From Ascidia mentula (Eukaryota; Chordata; Ascidiacea; Phlebobranchia; Ascidiidae): a stretch of 64,000 nucleotides of DNA. The position numbers and the translations under genes are program-made. The stretch lies in the NCBI GenBank assembly GCA_947561715.1, contig OX387202.1, forward strand, positions 9,065,001 through 9,129,000, in the 5' to 3' direction. This document shows, in pieces, positions 48,712 through 61,700 of this stretch. Below the pieces are notes generated by a model that saw only the letters and a list, made by a program, of their open reading frames with translations, made no database searches and was not told the origin of the DNA. Positions within the stretch are counted from its first letter, which is position 1. Every line of letters starts with the position of its first letter.

Positions 48712-49487
48712 ACTGAAAGGAAACGTAAAAATGCTTTATAAGCTACATCAATATATGTAAAAAATACCTATGAATTGGTAAACAATTTGCAAATAAAGTT
48801 GGTAATCCTTTAAACAAGTTAGGTATTCGTAGCATGTATTTTTAAGAAACGGCACACCTTATAATTTCATGGGGTCGTGTATGAGACATAGGGCATTGGT
48901 GACAAGTACGAAGCTTTTCAATTATTATTATTACATAACAGCATCACATGATACTAGAAATAATACGTGCATCATCTATTGTCTTGATTTTGGGTCAGGT
49001 TTTTGTTTTATGCACGGTGATATAGCTATTTGCGTAGGTTTTTTCAAATTTTAGTGGTATAAATAATAATTGACCAGCACAAGTTTTCAAATATCGCTGT
49101 TACAACTTGTGCAGCATCAACACGGACCTAAATAAGGCGTTGCTTAGCTTTAAACATTGAAAAACAAAGTTTTCTGCCCATATAAACCTGCGAAACACGA
49201 AAATCACACGTAGAGGAGGTCTAAAATTTAGTTGTTTGACCAAACATAGAAAAATATTACATCGATTGCATTCAGGTTGTTACTTGTACTACTAAAGAAA
49301 TGCATAGCTTCACTAGTTATATTCATTGTATATCCGCCAGAGCCTATGATTGACAGGTGACCCCACCAGAAAATGGGGGTTAACGGTCAAACATCTCAAT
49401 TTTTTTGAAATGTATTATTGGACCAATCAACGCAACAAAACGCTATACATTAATTTTTTTCTCTTTACACCCTTGGGCTCTAAAGGG
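48712..49487. mobile_element. piggyBac-like element, right part after the LINE
   Basis: Continues from the LINE junction (cactgaaaggaaacgtaaaa) through the known interior to the right end CCCTTGGGCTCTAAAGGG and TTAA at 49488-49491. With the left part seen in other copies (about 187 bp up to the LINE site) the intact element would be about 0.96 kb. Confidence 0.75.
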
Positions 49488-49945
49488 TTAAATTGCTTGG
49501 GCTGATTTTGTTTCGTTTCTTTTTATTGTGATTTGTTGTTTTTCGCAAGATTTTTAAAATAATCTGTTTTCTATTTTGCCACACCTCAAAAACTCTAGAT
49601 TTCGTAATTGGAAAACTACTGTACCCGATTCGTGATAGGATTAGTAACAAGCCATCCCGTAAGTACTCACTGAGGGAAAGTACTCACCTAGGGAAAAAAC
49701 CTTTAATTGTAGACAGCTGAAAACGATTTGCCAGAAAAAGGATTTTATGGAACGTTTCAAGGTTTACAAAACTTCTGAACCACAGCAATAAAATTAAAAA
49801 ATCAGGACTTTTAATAAATATCTCGCATTTCGCAGTGGGTGGGAAAAGAGGCATAATTAAAGCAGCTTTTGTCATATAACAAAAAGTCGTGTTAAATGGG
49901 AAACGAAAAGCATTGCGATGTGGCACCACCTGAAGGAGTATTATT

Positions 49946-50305
49946 TTATGCTTGACAGCAACAACTCAAAAGGCGCCCGACACAGTTTTGCCTCACTGAG
50001 AGGGTGCGCCAGGAGACAATAGTTACGAACCATACAGAAGGTTGGCCGACAAAAGCTTTACACTTACCATGTTTTTCATCGATTTGGAAGTTAAAGCACA
50101 ACATCAACCAAGCAACAAATGAATGACACTCGGTGAGAAGTAAAATAAACTTGGCACCAAATAAAACTAAACATGCTACACAAAATTCACGTATCAATGA
50201 ACGAAAAAAAACAGACTTGTTGCTTTGCCAAACCACACATATGATACCGAACAGGATTAACAACGATCCAAAAACAAATCCTAAGTCTTTTCTTAACATC
50301 TGCAT
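49946..50305 (-). pseudogene. METTL24-like exon 1 copy with read-through frame
   Basis: The 94-nt exon homologue is 50212-50305. The splice donor is replaced by a T run, and the frame now stays open into the former intron for a 119-residue product. The N-terminal half keeps the signal-anchor pattern (residues about 10-27). The rest is hydrophobic and Cys-rich, without a recognised domain. It is probably a by-product of donor loss. A translated novel small membrane protein cannot be excluded. Confidence 0.6.
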
Positions 50306-50949
50306 TTTTCGCGATAACTTGCTTATATATGCTGATCACTGAACAAGTAAAGATTAGTTGTAATTAACATGAAGACTTTTCCGTTTGGTGCTGCATAAAT
50401 TCGACATCACCAAACCTGAAAATAAGGCTTGGGGCGACAAAACTACAAGTAAAATTATTTATGTGCGCGTGAAGTTTTTTGCAACACCACGTACTACGGT
50501 TGCTGGACTATAAAACACAGCTCGTTTTCTACTACGTTTTAGTATCTGCGTGGATTGATTTGTAAACCGTGTATGTTGGTCTGGACATGTTGATGCAGTC
50601 AGTCATTTAGTACAGCACTATTGATATACAATGAAGTCATGTACTCGGTGAGTATATCTTGATAGCGTTGATGATATTTTTCTAACAAGTCTTAGACCCA
50701 AACCACTATTATCCCAAAACCCCAAAATGGAAACACATCTTTTTCAAAAATATCACAACATGGGTTTCCAAAAAAAGAAATAGTAACGAAATTACCGGAA
50801 TTAAATCAATTAAAACCTTCGTTGTAAATGTTGCCTGAACTTCTATATTTTGCAAATGCGCTGACATCTTACCTACTGCGCTCTGAGAAACTTTCGAGGC
50901 AAGAACAAATTATTGACGTTCAAAAGGCAAAAAGTTGTCTGTCTTTTTC
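50306..50949. repeat. Exon-1 unit flank
   Basis: Conserved sequence between the exon-1 copy and module G, also seen at 28840-29480, 25810-26310, 53366-53870 and 56400-57050. It carries a TATA-like word next to the exon and a well-formed but unassigned GTGAGTATATC word downstream. Confidence 0.55.
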
Positions 50950-52441
50950 TAAAAGGGTATCGCTTTGTTAGCGGCCCACTATATTCCTTGTGTTCATTCA
51001 TCCGTGAGTTTTTACCACAGACGCTTTGCAGCGGATCTTATTCTTGGTAGCTCTGTGCCTATTCAAGCGTATGGAGAACAAACTCTTTGTGTACTTGGCG
51101 ATCTACATATTACTGCAAAGAGTTGGTGGACTTGAACCCACGGCCGTGTGAACTCACCTGGGCAGCAGTATTTCCAAAAACACTACGTTTTTCGCCAAAA
51201 GAATTGGCCTGCAAGTCAATGCTTTTATTGTTTACTGCAGATGACCAACAATACTAAATAAACTGTACCACTACATACAGAGAGCCAATTAAACCCAAGC
51301 AATTAGACACAGGCCAATCGGCACCTTACGGTCATTACGCTATGTGTGCGTTCATGGTTACCATGAGTCCATGATTCACGCGACCACCGTCCTACATGTA
51401 CCTCCAACGGCACAATCAAGCTGTGTCAGCAACTAACATGTCGCGATTATGGGATTTATGTGGCTTCGTATAAAACATGCGAAGCCCAGTATGTTGGGTA
51501 GACAAAGAATATGTTCTCCACCTGTTGGAATACGCACAGAGTTACCTTGAATAAGTTTAAGTGCTTGCTATACACCGATTCAAGAACACTTGGGCAATCA
51601 CTTCCCAATTCAGCACTGTCATGCTTCCCGGAAAAAGCCCACGCTACAAAGTAGCTGTGGCGTGATTTTTGTGCGGAAACCACCTTCAGGCAGTTTAGAC
51701 CTGCATGAACCTATAGCTTTAAACATGTCATATTTTCTTTTCGATTTTTGTTTCACACAGACTATTGGTTCCTAAGCAGTTGCTTGTTTATAATGAGTTC
51801 CACCGTGCTGGTTTACATTATTCGGTTTGTATCTAGTTTGGTTATCATCGAATTGACGCGACTGCAAAGTTCACGCCAATGCGGACGTACATTATGTTTT
51901 AAATGTCGTAAGAAACGCTCCAGTGATCAAGCTCCGCCAGCCACTCTATCAATTGAATAGGTTTGTGTTATGTCATATGTGCTTGGTGTTGGTTTGGGAA
52001 CAGTTAGGAGAACACTTTCAGCACATTTTGCATCAAACAATACCACATAAGAATATATATATTAGATTTTTTTTAAAGTTGAAAAACGTAATTAATTGAA
52101 ATGCAAGCTTGATTCTAGTTCGATGCCAAATTGTCTAACTGAATACCAGTAGAACTGCGTTTCTTCTTTGTATGATACCAAAAGTGTTGAAACGACCCCC
52201 TCCTCTGTTACGCAGTCAGCATATCGTTGCTGTTTTCTTAACGGCAACAAAACTCGTCAACGACAAAACCGATCGGTACCTGCCCGTTCAGACAATACCA
52301 ATCACGTTCCATCAAGCGTGTGCCTTTTGTGATCACATTAGCGTTTGAGAACCACCATTCTTGTGTCTCAGTACAATCTTCGACTCTTTTATCGGTAAAA
52401 CAGCCTAAAATAGCAATTCAAACACAAAGTTTAACCTTTAA
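50950..52441 (+). repeat. Module G, long forward copy
   Basis: Most complete forward G copy after the one at 23691-24885. It keeps about 50 bp (near 52060-52110) that are missing at 24552, showing that the first copy has a deletion. It ends at TTAA, where the next piggyBac-like element starts. Confidence 0.65.
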
Positions 52442-55400
52442 CCCTTTAGAGCCCCAGGGGTCACCGGTAACCCCATGAATTTAAAGAACCAGACAAGAAA
52501 GGTTTCTGATTTTTCATTTTTATGTACCTGAAGCCCAGAGTCCCCCCTTTGCCCTGATCTACATAAAATTTTAAATCCTGTAGATGTTGACTGACACAGA
52601 AAGCATTTTTGACTGACACAGAAAGCACACCGGAAGAAAACGCGAAAGTGCTTTATAACATACATTGTCTTTATATCTTGTACATACGTGTATGTGTTGT
52701 TGACGCATGAACAGTATATAAGCTTGTGACTAATAGAGTCACTTGAAAAGGATTCAACGTTCATTGTAGGTTTTCATTCTATGTTTGAGCGGCTACAGTG
52801 TGGCACTGTGATAACTGCCATTAAAAAAGTCGTAACACTTTATAAGCTACATCTACATATGTAAAAAATACCAGTCAATTGGTGAACAATTTGCAAATAA
52901 AGTTGGTAATCCTTTAGCTAAGGCCTTGTATAGTATCTATAAAAAAAGTTAGGTATTCGTAGCACGTATTTTCAAGAAACGGCACACCTTATAATTTCAT
53001 GGGGTCGTGTATATGACATAGGGCATTGGTGACAATTACGATGAATTTTTTTGAATCATGCTTAAGCTTTTTAATTATTATTATTACATAACAGCATCAC
53101 ATGATACTAGAAATAATACGTGCATCATCTATTATCTCGATTTCGGGTCAGGTTTTTGTTTTGTGCACGGTAATATAGCTATTTGTGTTTATTCAAATTT
53201 TATTGGTATAAATAATCATTAACCAGCAAAAGTTTTCAACTATCGCTGTAACAACTTTCATTCAGGTTGTTACTTGTACTACTAAAGAAATGCATAGCTT
53301 CACTAGTTCCAAAAAAATAAGAAAGTTAATTTTTTTCATTGGTTATCCGCCAGAGCCCATTATGTACGCGTGAAGCTTTCTGCAACACCACGTACAAAGG
53401 TTGCTGGACTATAAAACACAGCTCGTTTTCTACTACTCCCGTTTTAGTATCTGCGTGGATTGATTCGTAAACCGTGTATGTTGGTCTGGACATGTTGATG
53501 CAGCCAGTAATTTAGTACAGCACTATTGATACACAATGAAGTCATGTACTCGGTGAGTATATCTTGATAGCGTTGATGATATTTTTCTAACAAGTCTTAG
53601 ACCCAAAACCACTTTTATCCCAAAACCCCAAAATGGAAAAACATCTTTCACAAAAATATCACAACATGGGTTTCCAAAGAAAGAAATTGTGACGAAATTA
53701 ACCGAATTAAATCAATTAAAACCTTCGTTGTAAATGTTGCCTGAACTTCTACATTTTGCGAATGCGCTGACATCTTATACCTACTGCGCTCTGAGAAACT
53801 TTCGAGGCAACAACAAATTATTGACGTATAAAAAGCAAAAAGTTATCCGTCTTTTTCTGAAAGGGTATCGCTTGGTTAGCGGCCCACTATATTCCTTGTG
53901 TTCATTCATCCGCGAGTTTTTCCCACAGACGCTTTGCAGCGGATCTTATTCTGGATAGCTCTGTGCCTATTCAAGCGAATAGAGAACAAATTCTTTGTGT
54001 ACTTGGCGATCTACATATTACTACAAAGAGTTTGTGGACTTAAACCCACGGCCGTGTGAACTCATCTGGGCAGCAGTATTTCCAAAAACACTACGTACTT
54101 CGCCAAAAGAATTTGGACTGCAAGTCAATGCTTTGACTGTTTACTGCAGATGACTAACAATACTAAATAAACTGTGCCACTACATACAGCAAGCCAATTA
54201 AACTCAGCATTTGGACACAGGCCAATCGGCACCTTGCGGTCATTACGCTCTGTGTGCGGTCATAGTAACCATGAGTCCCTGATTCACGCGACCACCGTCC
54301 TATGTTCTATGCACAATCAAGCTGTGTCAGCAATTAACATGTCGCGATTATGGGATTTATGTGGCTTCGAATAAAACAGTGTTTCTCAAACTTTTTTTTG
54401 CCCCGCCCCCAAAACACCTTAGTCATTTAACAACGCCAAACAGAACATCCAAAACACATAACGAATTTATTTGTTGCTTGTCAATTAATGCGACGGGTGA
54501 GGTTGGTGGTATGACACCAATTTCGTTTGATTTCTAATATTCCAATACCAAACCTTAGTTAAAAAGAAGTAAACCATACCATCAAAAAGTCTCATTTGAA
54601 TATTTAGCCTTTTTTGATGACACATTGTGGCATAAATAAAATTCGTTGTGACGTTAAACTTCTAGTTCAGCATGCGAGAAATGCCCTTTCTGAAGTAGCA
54701 TGAATCATACAAAGATTGGACTGAATCATTTGGGCCAGTGATTTCCAACCTTTTTATGGTGGCGTACCACTTGGAGGTAAAACAATTCCGTCGTGTACCA
54801 CCTTATTGGGAGTAACAAAGTAACCTAGGGGATAACCTATCAAAAATTTCATCAGTTACGATTTTTTAAATTCAAACTATACGCAAACTACGGAAAGGTG
54901 CTCACGTACCACCTGGAATGCGGTCGCGTACTACTAGTGGTACGCGTACCACCGGTTGGGAAACACTGACTTACACTACAAGAGAAAATTTTCCCTGTCA
55001 CCAAGCGCCCACCAATCGGTCATTTCCTTTCTAACGCCCCTCTATCGCCCATTCGGTCTCCAGCGCCCCCCGTACGATTGCAAACGCCCCCAGGGGGGCG
55101 CTGGCGCCAACTTTGTGAACCACAGGTATAAAACATGCGTAGCCCAGTATGTTGGGTAGACAAAGTATGTGATCTCCACCCGTTGGAATACGCACAGAGT
55201 TACTTTGAATAAGTTTAAGTGCTTGCTAGACACCGATGCAAAAACACTTTGCAATCACTTCCCAATTCAGCACTGTCACGCTTTCTGGAAAAAGCTCACG
55301 CTACAAAATAACTTTCATTCAGGTTGTTACTTGTACTACCAAAGAAATGCATAGCTTCACTGATTCCAAAAAAATAAGAAAGTTAATTTTTTTCATTGGT

Positions 55401-55561
55401 CATCCGCCAGAGCCCATGGATGACAGGTGACCCCACCAGAAAATGGGGGTTAACGGTCAAACATCTAATAATTTTTTTATGAAATGTGTTATTGGACCAA
55501 ACAACGCAACAAAACGCTGCACATTAATATTTTTCTGTTTATACCCTTGGGCTCTAAAGGA
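52442..55561. mobile_element. piggyBac-like element PB1, duplicated copy
   Basis: Copy of 24886-28005 with the same nested content. Ends are TTAA plus CCCTTTAGAGCCCC on the left and GGGCTCTAAAGGA plus TTAA on the right. Confidence 0.72.
54377..55125. mobile_element. hAT-like element, duplicated copy
   Basis: Copy of 26821-27569, with the same ends and target duplication (gaataaaa and gtataaaa). It was inserted before the large duplication. Confidence 0.82.
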
Positions 55562-56299
55562 TTAAATTGCTTGGGCTGATTTTGTTTCGTTTCTTTTTGT
55601 TGTGATTTGTCGTTTTTCGCAAGGATTTTAAAATAATCTGTTTTCTATTTTGCCACAACACAGAAACCCTAGATTTCGTAATTGGAAAACTACTGCACCC
55701 GATTCCTGATAGGATTGGTAACAAGCCATCCCGCAAGTGCTCACTGAGGGAAAATTTTAATTGAATTTGGTTTTGTTTCATATCATTGCTTTTAATAAAC
55801 CTTTAATTGTAGACAGCTGAAAACGATTTGCCAGAAAAAGGATTTTATGGAATGTTTCAAGGTTTACAACACTTCTGAACCACAGCAAAAAGATTGAAAA
55901 CCAAGATTTTCGATAAATATCTCGCAATTTGCAGTGGGTGGGAAAACTTCCTTAATTAAAGCAGATTTGTCATATAACAAAAAGTCTTGTTAAATGGGAA
56001 ACGAAAAGCGTTGCGACGTGGCACCAACGGAAGGAATATTATTTTAAATTTATTTTATGCTTGACCGCCACAACTTAAAAGACGCCCGGCATTGTTTTGG
56101 GAGGGTGCGCCAGGAGTCAATAGTTACGAACGATACAGACGGTTGGCCGACAAAAGCTTTACACTTACTATGTTTGCCATCGACTTGGAAGTCAACCAAG
56201 CAACAAATGAATGACATTCGGTGATAAGTAAAATAAACTTGGCCCAAAATAAAACTCAACATGATACACAAAATTCACGTATCAATGAACGAAACTTAC

Positions 56300-56393
56300 C
56301 AGACTTGTTGCTTTGCCAAACCACATATATAATACCGAACAGGATTAACAACGATCCAAAAACAAATCTTAAGTCTTTTCTTAACATCTGCAT
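56300..56393 (-). CDS. METTL24-like exon 1 copy, duplicate of copy A
   Basis: Identical in structure to 28737-28830: an ATG, 94 nt, an intact GTAAGT donor and an upstream TATA-like word. No METTL24-like exons 2-7 lie downstream on this strand before M2's own exon 1 at 41856. If used, it would have to splice over a long distance. It is probably an orphan. Confidence 0.55.
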
Positions 56394-57555
56394 TTTTCGC
56401 AGTAACTTGCTTATATATGCTGATCACTGAACAAGTAAAGATTAGTTGTAATTAACATGAAGACTTTTCCGTTTGGTGCTGCATAAATTCGACATCACCA
56501 AACCTGATAACAAAGATTGGGGCGACAAACCTACAAGTAAAATTATTTATGTGCGCGTGAAGCTTTCTGCAACACCACGTACAAAGGTTGCTCGACTAAA
56601 AAACACAGCTCGTTTCCTACTACTCCCGTTTTAGTATCTGCGTGGATTGATTTGTAAACCGTGCATGTTGGTCTGGACATGTTAATGCAGTCAGTCATTT
56701 AGTACAGCACTATTGATATACAGTAAAGTCATGTACTCGGTGAGTATATCTTGGTAGCGTTGATGATATTTTTCTAAAAAGTCTTACACCCAAACCACTT
56801 TAATCCCAAAACCCCAAAATGGAAACACACCGTTTACAAAAATATCACAACATGGGTTTCCAAAGAAAGAAATTGTAACGAAATAAACCGAATTAAATCA
56901 ATTAAAACCTTTGTTGTAAATGTTGCCTGAACTTCTATATTTTGCGAATGCGCTGACATCTTACCTACTGCGCTCTGAGAAACTTTCGAGGCAACAACAA
57001 ATTATCGACGTTCAAAAGGAAAATCTGCCTTTCTCTAAAAAGGTAACGCTTGGTTAGCGTTCTACCATATATTCCTTTTGTACCTCTAACGACACAATCA
57101 AAGCTGTGGCGACAACTAACATGTCGCGATTATGGGATTTATGTGGCTTCGCATAAAACATGCGGAGCCCAGTACGTTGGGTAGACAAAAAATATGGTCT
57201 CCACCTGTTGGAAAAAGCACAGAGTTACCTTGAATACGTTTAAGTGCTTGCTAGACTCTGATGCAACAACACTTGGGCGATCACTTCCCAATTCAGCACT
57301 CTCACGCTTCCCGAAAAAAGCCCACGCTACAAAGTAGCTGTAGCGTGATGAAATTTTTTATAGTTGAAAAACGTAATTGATTTAAATGCAAGCTTGATTC
57401 TAGTTCGATGCCAAATTATCTAACTGAATACCAGTAGAACTGCGTTTCTATTTTGTATGATACCAAAAGTGTTGAAACGCCCCCTCCCCTGTTACGACTC
57501 ATTTATCGGTAAAACAGCCTAAAATTGCAATTCAAACACAAAGTTTAACCTTTAA

Positions 57556-58783
57556 CCCTTTAGAGCCCCAGGCGTCACCGGTGACCCCATGAATTTAAAG
57601 ATCCAGACAAGAAAGGTTTCTGATTATTAAATTTTTTATAACCTGAAACTATATGGGTCGGGCGCTTGACCAATGCAAACCAAGTGAAGAGTGCGCGATC
57701 TCGGACCAAGTGAAGTGTGCGCGATTCAACGTACGTGAAGAGTGCCAGATCCCTAATAAGTGAAGAGTGATAGCATTCACGGGCTGGACTCTACTACCTC
57801 GAAACTATAGAAGGCCTTAGCTAAAGGATTACCAACTTTATTTGCAAATTGTTCACCAATTGACTGATATTTTTTACATATATAGATGTAGCTTATGAAG
57901 CACTTTTGCGTTTCCTTCCGGTGTTTTTTTTTTTTTTTGCTCAGTGACATTTATTTTACACAATTACGCTACCACAATACACATAAGAAGCAGAGCCAAA
58001 GGGAGCATAGCGAAAAGTTAAAAAAACACGACAAATTACGTTGAGTACTTTAGACAGTATGCGACCATTTACTTTTATGCAAATATAAAGTATTTCTTTT
58101 TTTTGCTAGGTTAAATTCACAGTTACGTAGATTCTTCAAAAAAAGCACAAATTTCGTTAAGGTCGGGTTCGTTTCCGCGTATTTGCTACTGTAAATCACA
58201 TATCTGGCGCATAACAACGCACAATTCATAAAAAGTTGACTTGGCAAATCAGAATGCATTCCAAAAAGTTTTTCTGCATCTGTTAAAATTAAATTTTGTC
58301 TTATTCTAGCACTTAAATATGAAATTACCTCCTCCCAGTATACATTTACAATGGGGCATGAACAAAAAAGATGACACACAGTTTCCACTTGCTTCTTGCA
58401 GAAAACGCACATGTTACTAATTACTTTCCCAAAAGAATGTAGTTGTTTGTTGGTTGTAACGGCATTGAGATTTAATTTAATTTGGAAGCTTCTTAATTTG
58501 GTTTCTATGGTTGATTTGTAGACGTTCTTGTAAACAAGGGGCCATGGGGTGTCTTCCCCTAACCTTTTGTCCCAGATGTCTTGTGCGTTTCCTTCCGGTG
58601 TGCTAGCTGTGTCAGTAAAAAATTCGTTATGCGACATATACCGGCTTTAAAATTTTATGTAGATCAGGGCAAAGGGGGTAAAAGGGGGGGTTTCAGGTTA
58701 TAAAAAATTTAATAATCAGAAACCTTTCTTGTCTGGATCTTTAAATTCATGGGGTCACCGGTGACCCCTGGGACTCCAAAGGG
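57556..58783. mobile_element. Inverted pair of piggyBac-like ends with LINE, duplicated copy
   Basis: Copy of 29993-31220, including the paired left ends and the enclosed LINE. Confidence 0.65.
57924..58583 (-). mobile_element. 5'-truncated L1/Tx1-type LINE, duplicated copy
   Basis: Copy of 30361-31019 with the same 17-bp target duplication (57907-57923 and 58584-58600) and a 15-base A tail. The longest reverse frame (58050-58637) runs from target-site sequence through the LINE C-terminus (CVFCKKQVETVCHLFCSC zinc motif), giving 195 residues. The start Met lies outside the LINE, so this fused frame is fortuitous. Confidence 0.85.
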
Positions 58784-61700
58784 TTAAAGGTTAAACTTTG
58801 TGTTTGAATTGCAATTTTAGGCTGTTTTACCGATAAAAGAGTCGAAGATTGTACTGAGACACAAGAATGGTGGTTCTCATAAGCTAATGTGATCACAAAA
58901 GGCACACGCTTGATAGAACGTGATTGGTATTGTCTGAACGGGCAGGTACCGATCGATTTTGTCGTTGACGAGTTTTGTTGCCGTTAAGAAAACAGCAACG
59001 ATATGCTGACTGCGTAACAGGGGAGGGGGATATTTCAACACTTTTGGTATCATACAAAATAGAAACGCAGTTCTACTGGTATTCGCTTAGACAGTTTGGC
59101 ATCGAACTAGAATCAAGCTTGCATTTAAATCAATTACGTTTTTCAACTATAAAAAAATTCATCACGCTATAGCTATTTTGTAGCGTGGGCTTTTTCCGGG
59201 AAGCGTGACAGTGCAGAATTGGGAAGTGATTGCCCAAGTGTTGTTGCATCAGAGTCTAGCAAGCACTTAAAAGTTATTCAAGGTAACTCTGTGCTTTTTC
59301 CAACGGGTGTAGAACATATTCTTTGTCTACCCAACATACTGGGCTCCGCATGTTTTGTACGAATCCACATAAATCCTATAATCGCGAAATGTTAGTTGCT
59401 GCCACAGCTTGATTGTGCCGTTGAAGGTACATATAGGACTGTGGTCGCGTGAATCATGGACTCATGGTTACCATGACCGCACACAGAGCGTAATGACCGA
59501 AAGGTGCCGATTGGCCTGTGTCCGAATGCTGGGTTTAATTGGCTTGCTGTATGTATAGTGGTACAGTTTATTTAGTATTGTTGGTCATCTGCAGTATAAA
59601 CAATGAAAGCATTGACTTGCAGGCCAAATTCTTTTGGCGAAGAACGTGGTGTTTTTGGAAATACTCCTGCCCAGATGAGTTTGCACGGCCGTGGGTTTAA
59701 GTCCACTAACTCTTCGTGGTTAATATGTACATCGCCAAGTACACAAAAAATTTGTTCTCTATTCACTTGAATAGGCACAGAGCTACCCAAAGTAAGATCC
59801 GCTGCAGAGCGTCTGTGTTAAAAACTCATTCTTGAGAGCTTTTCGGTGTTGCGCCTTGCTGGTCTTGTGATATCGAGAATAGATTTGCGCGTTGGGTCAG
59901 CTGTCGACGGTCTGTATCTTCACGGGCCAAAACCACCCTAATATTTTTAGGCATGTGCTGCTGAAATAAGAACTAAAAGAAAGTGGTCCTCAGCAGGACA
60001 AACTTCTCGATCATGTAAACAAGATCCGCGGAAGAGGCTTGCAGATCATCGTTGAGTGCGGTCCGAACACCAAGTAACACCCACGATAACTCATCCAACC
60101 AATTGGAGTCAGTTAGACGCGCCATTACCGCGCTCTTTAAATGGCGTTTAAAGCGCTCCACCAGGTCGTTCGCTTGTGGGTATAAAGCTGTCGTGCGGTG
60201 AAGACAGATCCCAGCAGTTACTGGGCTCCGCATGTTTTATACGAACCCACACATAAATCCTAAAATCGCGACATGTTAGTTGCTGTCACAGCTTGATTGT
60301 GCCGTTGAAGGTACATATAGAACGGTGGTCGCGTGAATCATGGACTCACGGTTACCATGACGGCACACAGAGCGTGATGGCCGCAAGGTGCCGATTGGCC
60401 GGTGTCCAAATGCTGGGTTTAATTGGCTTTCTGTATGTAGTGGCGCAGAGCTACCCAGAATAAGATCCGCTGCAAAGCGTCTGTGGTAAAAAATCACGGA
60501 TGAATGAATACAAGGAATATGGTGGGCCGCTAGCCAAGCGATACCCTTTGGCGTATAGAATGGCGATGGAAGCGCTCCACCAGGCCGTTCGATTGTGAGT
60601 AAAAAGCTTTCGTGCGGTGAAGACAGATATCCAGCAGTTGACCTCTAGTTATCCACAGTTGGGACGTGAACTGAGAGCCACGTTCTGGCGAAACGTGACT
60701 GGGAATGCCGAACCTCGCAACCCAATGAAAAACAAAAGCACGTGCACAAGTGATGGTGGTGGTCAACGACAAAATTGATCGGTACCTGCCCGTTCAGACA
60801 ATACCAATCACGTTCTATCAAGCGTGTGACTTTTGTGATCACATTAGCTTATGAGAACCACCATTCTTGTGTCTCAGTACAATCTTCGACTCTTTATGCA
60901 CAAGTCAAGGGGGTAAAAGGGGGGGTTTCAGGTTATAAAAAATTTAATAATCAGAAACCTTTCTTGTCTGGATCTTTAAATTCATGGGGTCACCGGTGAC
61001 CCCTGGGACTCCAAAGGGTTAAAGGTTAAACTTTGTGTTTGAATTGCAATTTTAGGCTGTTTTACCGATAAAAGAGTCGAAGATTGTACTGAGACACAAG
61101 AATGGTGGTTCTCATAAGCTAATGTGATCACAAAAGTCACACGCTTGATATAACGTGATTGGTATTGTCTGAACGGGCAGGTACCGATCAATTTTGTCGT
61201 TGACGAGTTTTGTTGCCGTTAAGAAAACAGCAACGATATGCTGACTGCGTAACAGGGGAGGGGGATGTTTCAACACTTTTGGTATCATACAAAATAGAAA
61301 CGCAGTTCTACTGGTATTCACTTAGACAGTTTGGCATCGAACTAGAATCAAGCTTGCATTTAAATCAATTACGTTTTTCAACTATAAAAAAATTCATCAC
61401 GCTACAGCTATTTTGTAGCGTGGGCTTTTTCCGGGAAGCGTGACAGTGCTGAAATGGGAAGTGATTGCCCAAGTGTTGTTGCATCAGAGTCTAGCAAGCA
61501 CTTAAAAGTTATTCAAGGTAACTCTGTGCTTTTTCCAACGGGTGGAGACCATATTTTTTGTCTACCTAACATACTGGGCTCCGCATGTTTTGTACGAATC
61601 CACATAAATCCTATAATCGCGAAATGTTAGTTGCTGCCACAGCTTGATTGTGCCGTTGAAGGTACATATAGGACGGTGGTCGCGTGAATCATGGACTCAT

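Noticed and set aside
58050-58637. 195-residue reverse frame as a host gene
   Set aside because: It is the C-terminus of a truncated LINE fused by chance to target-site sequence.
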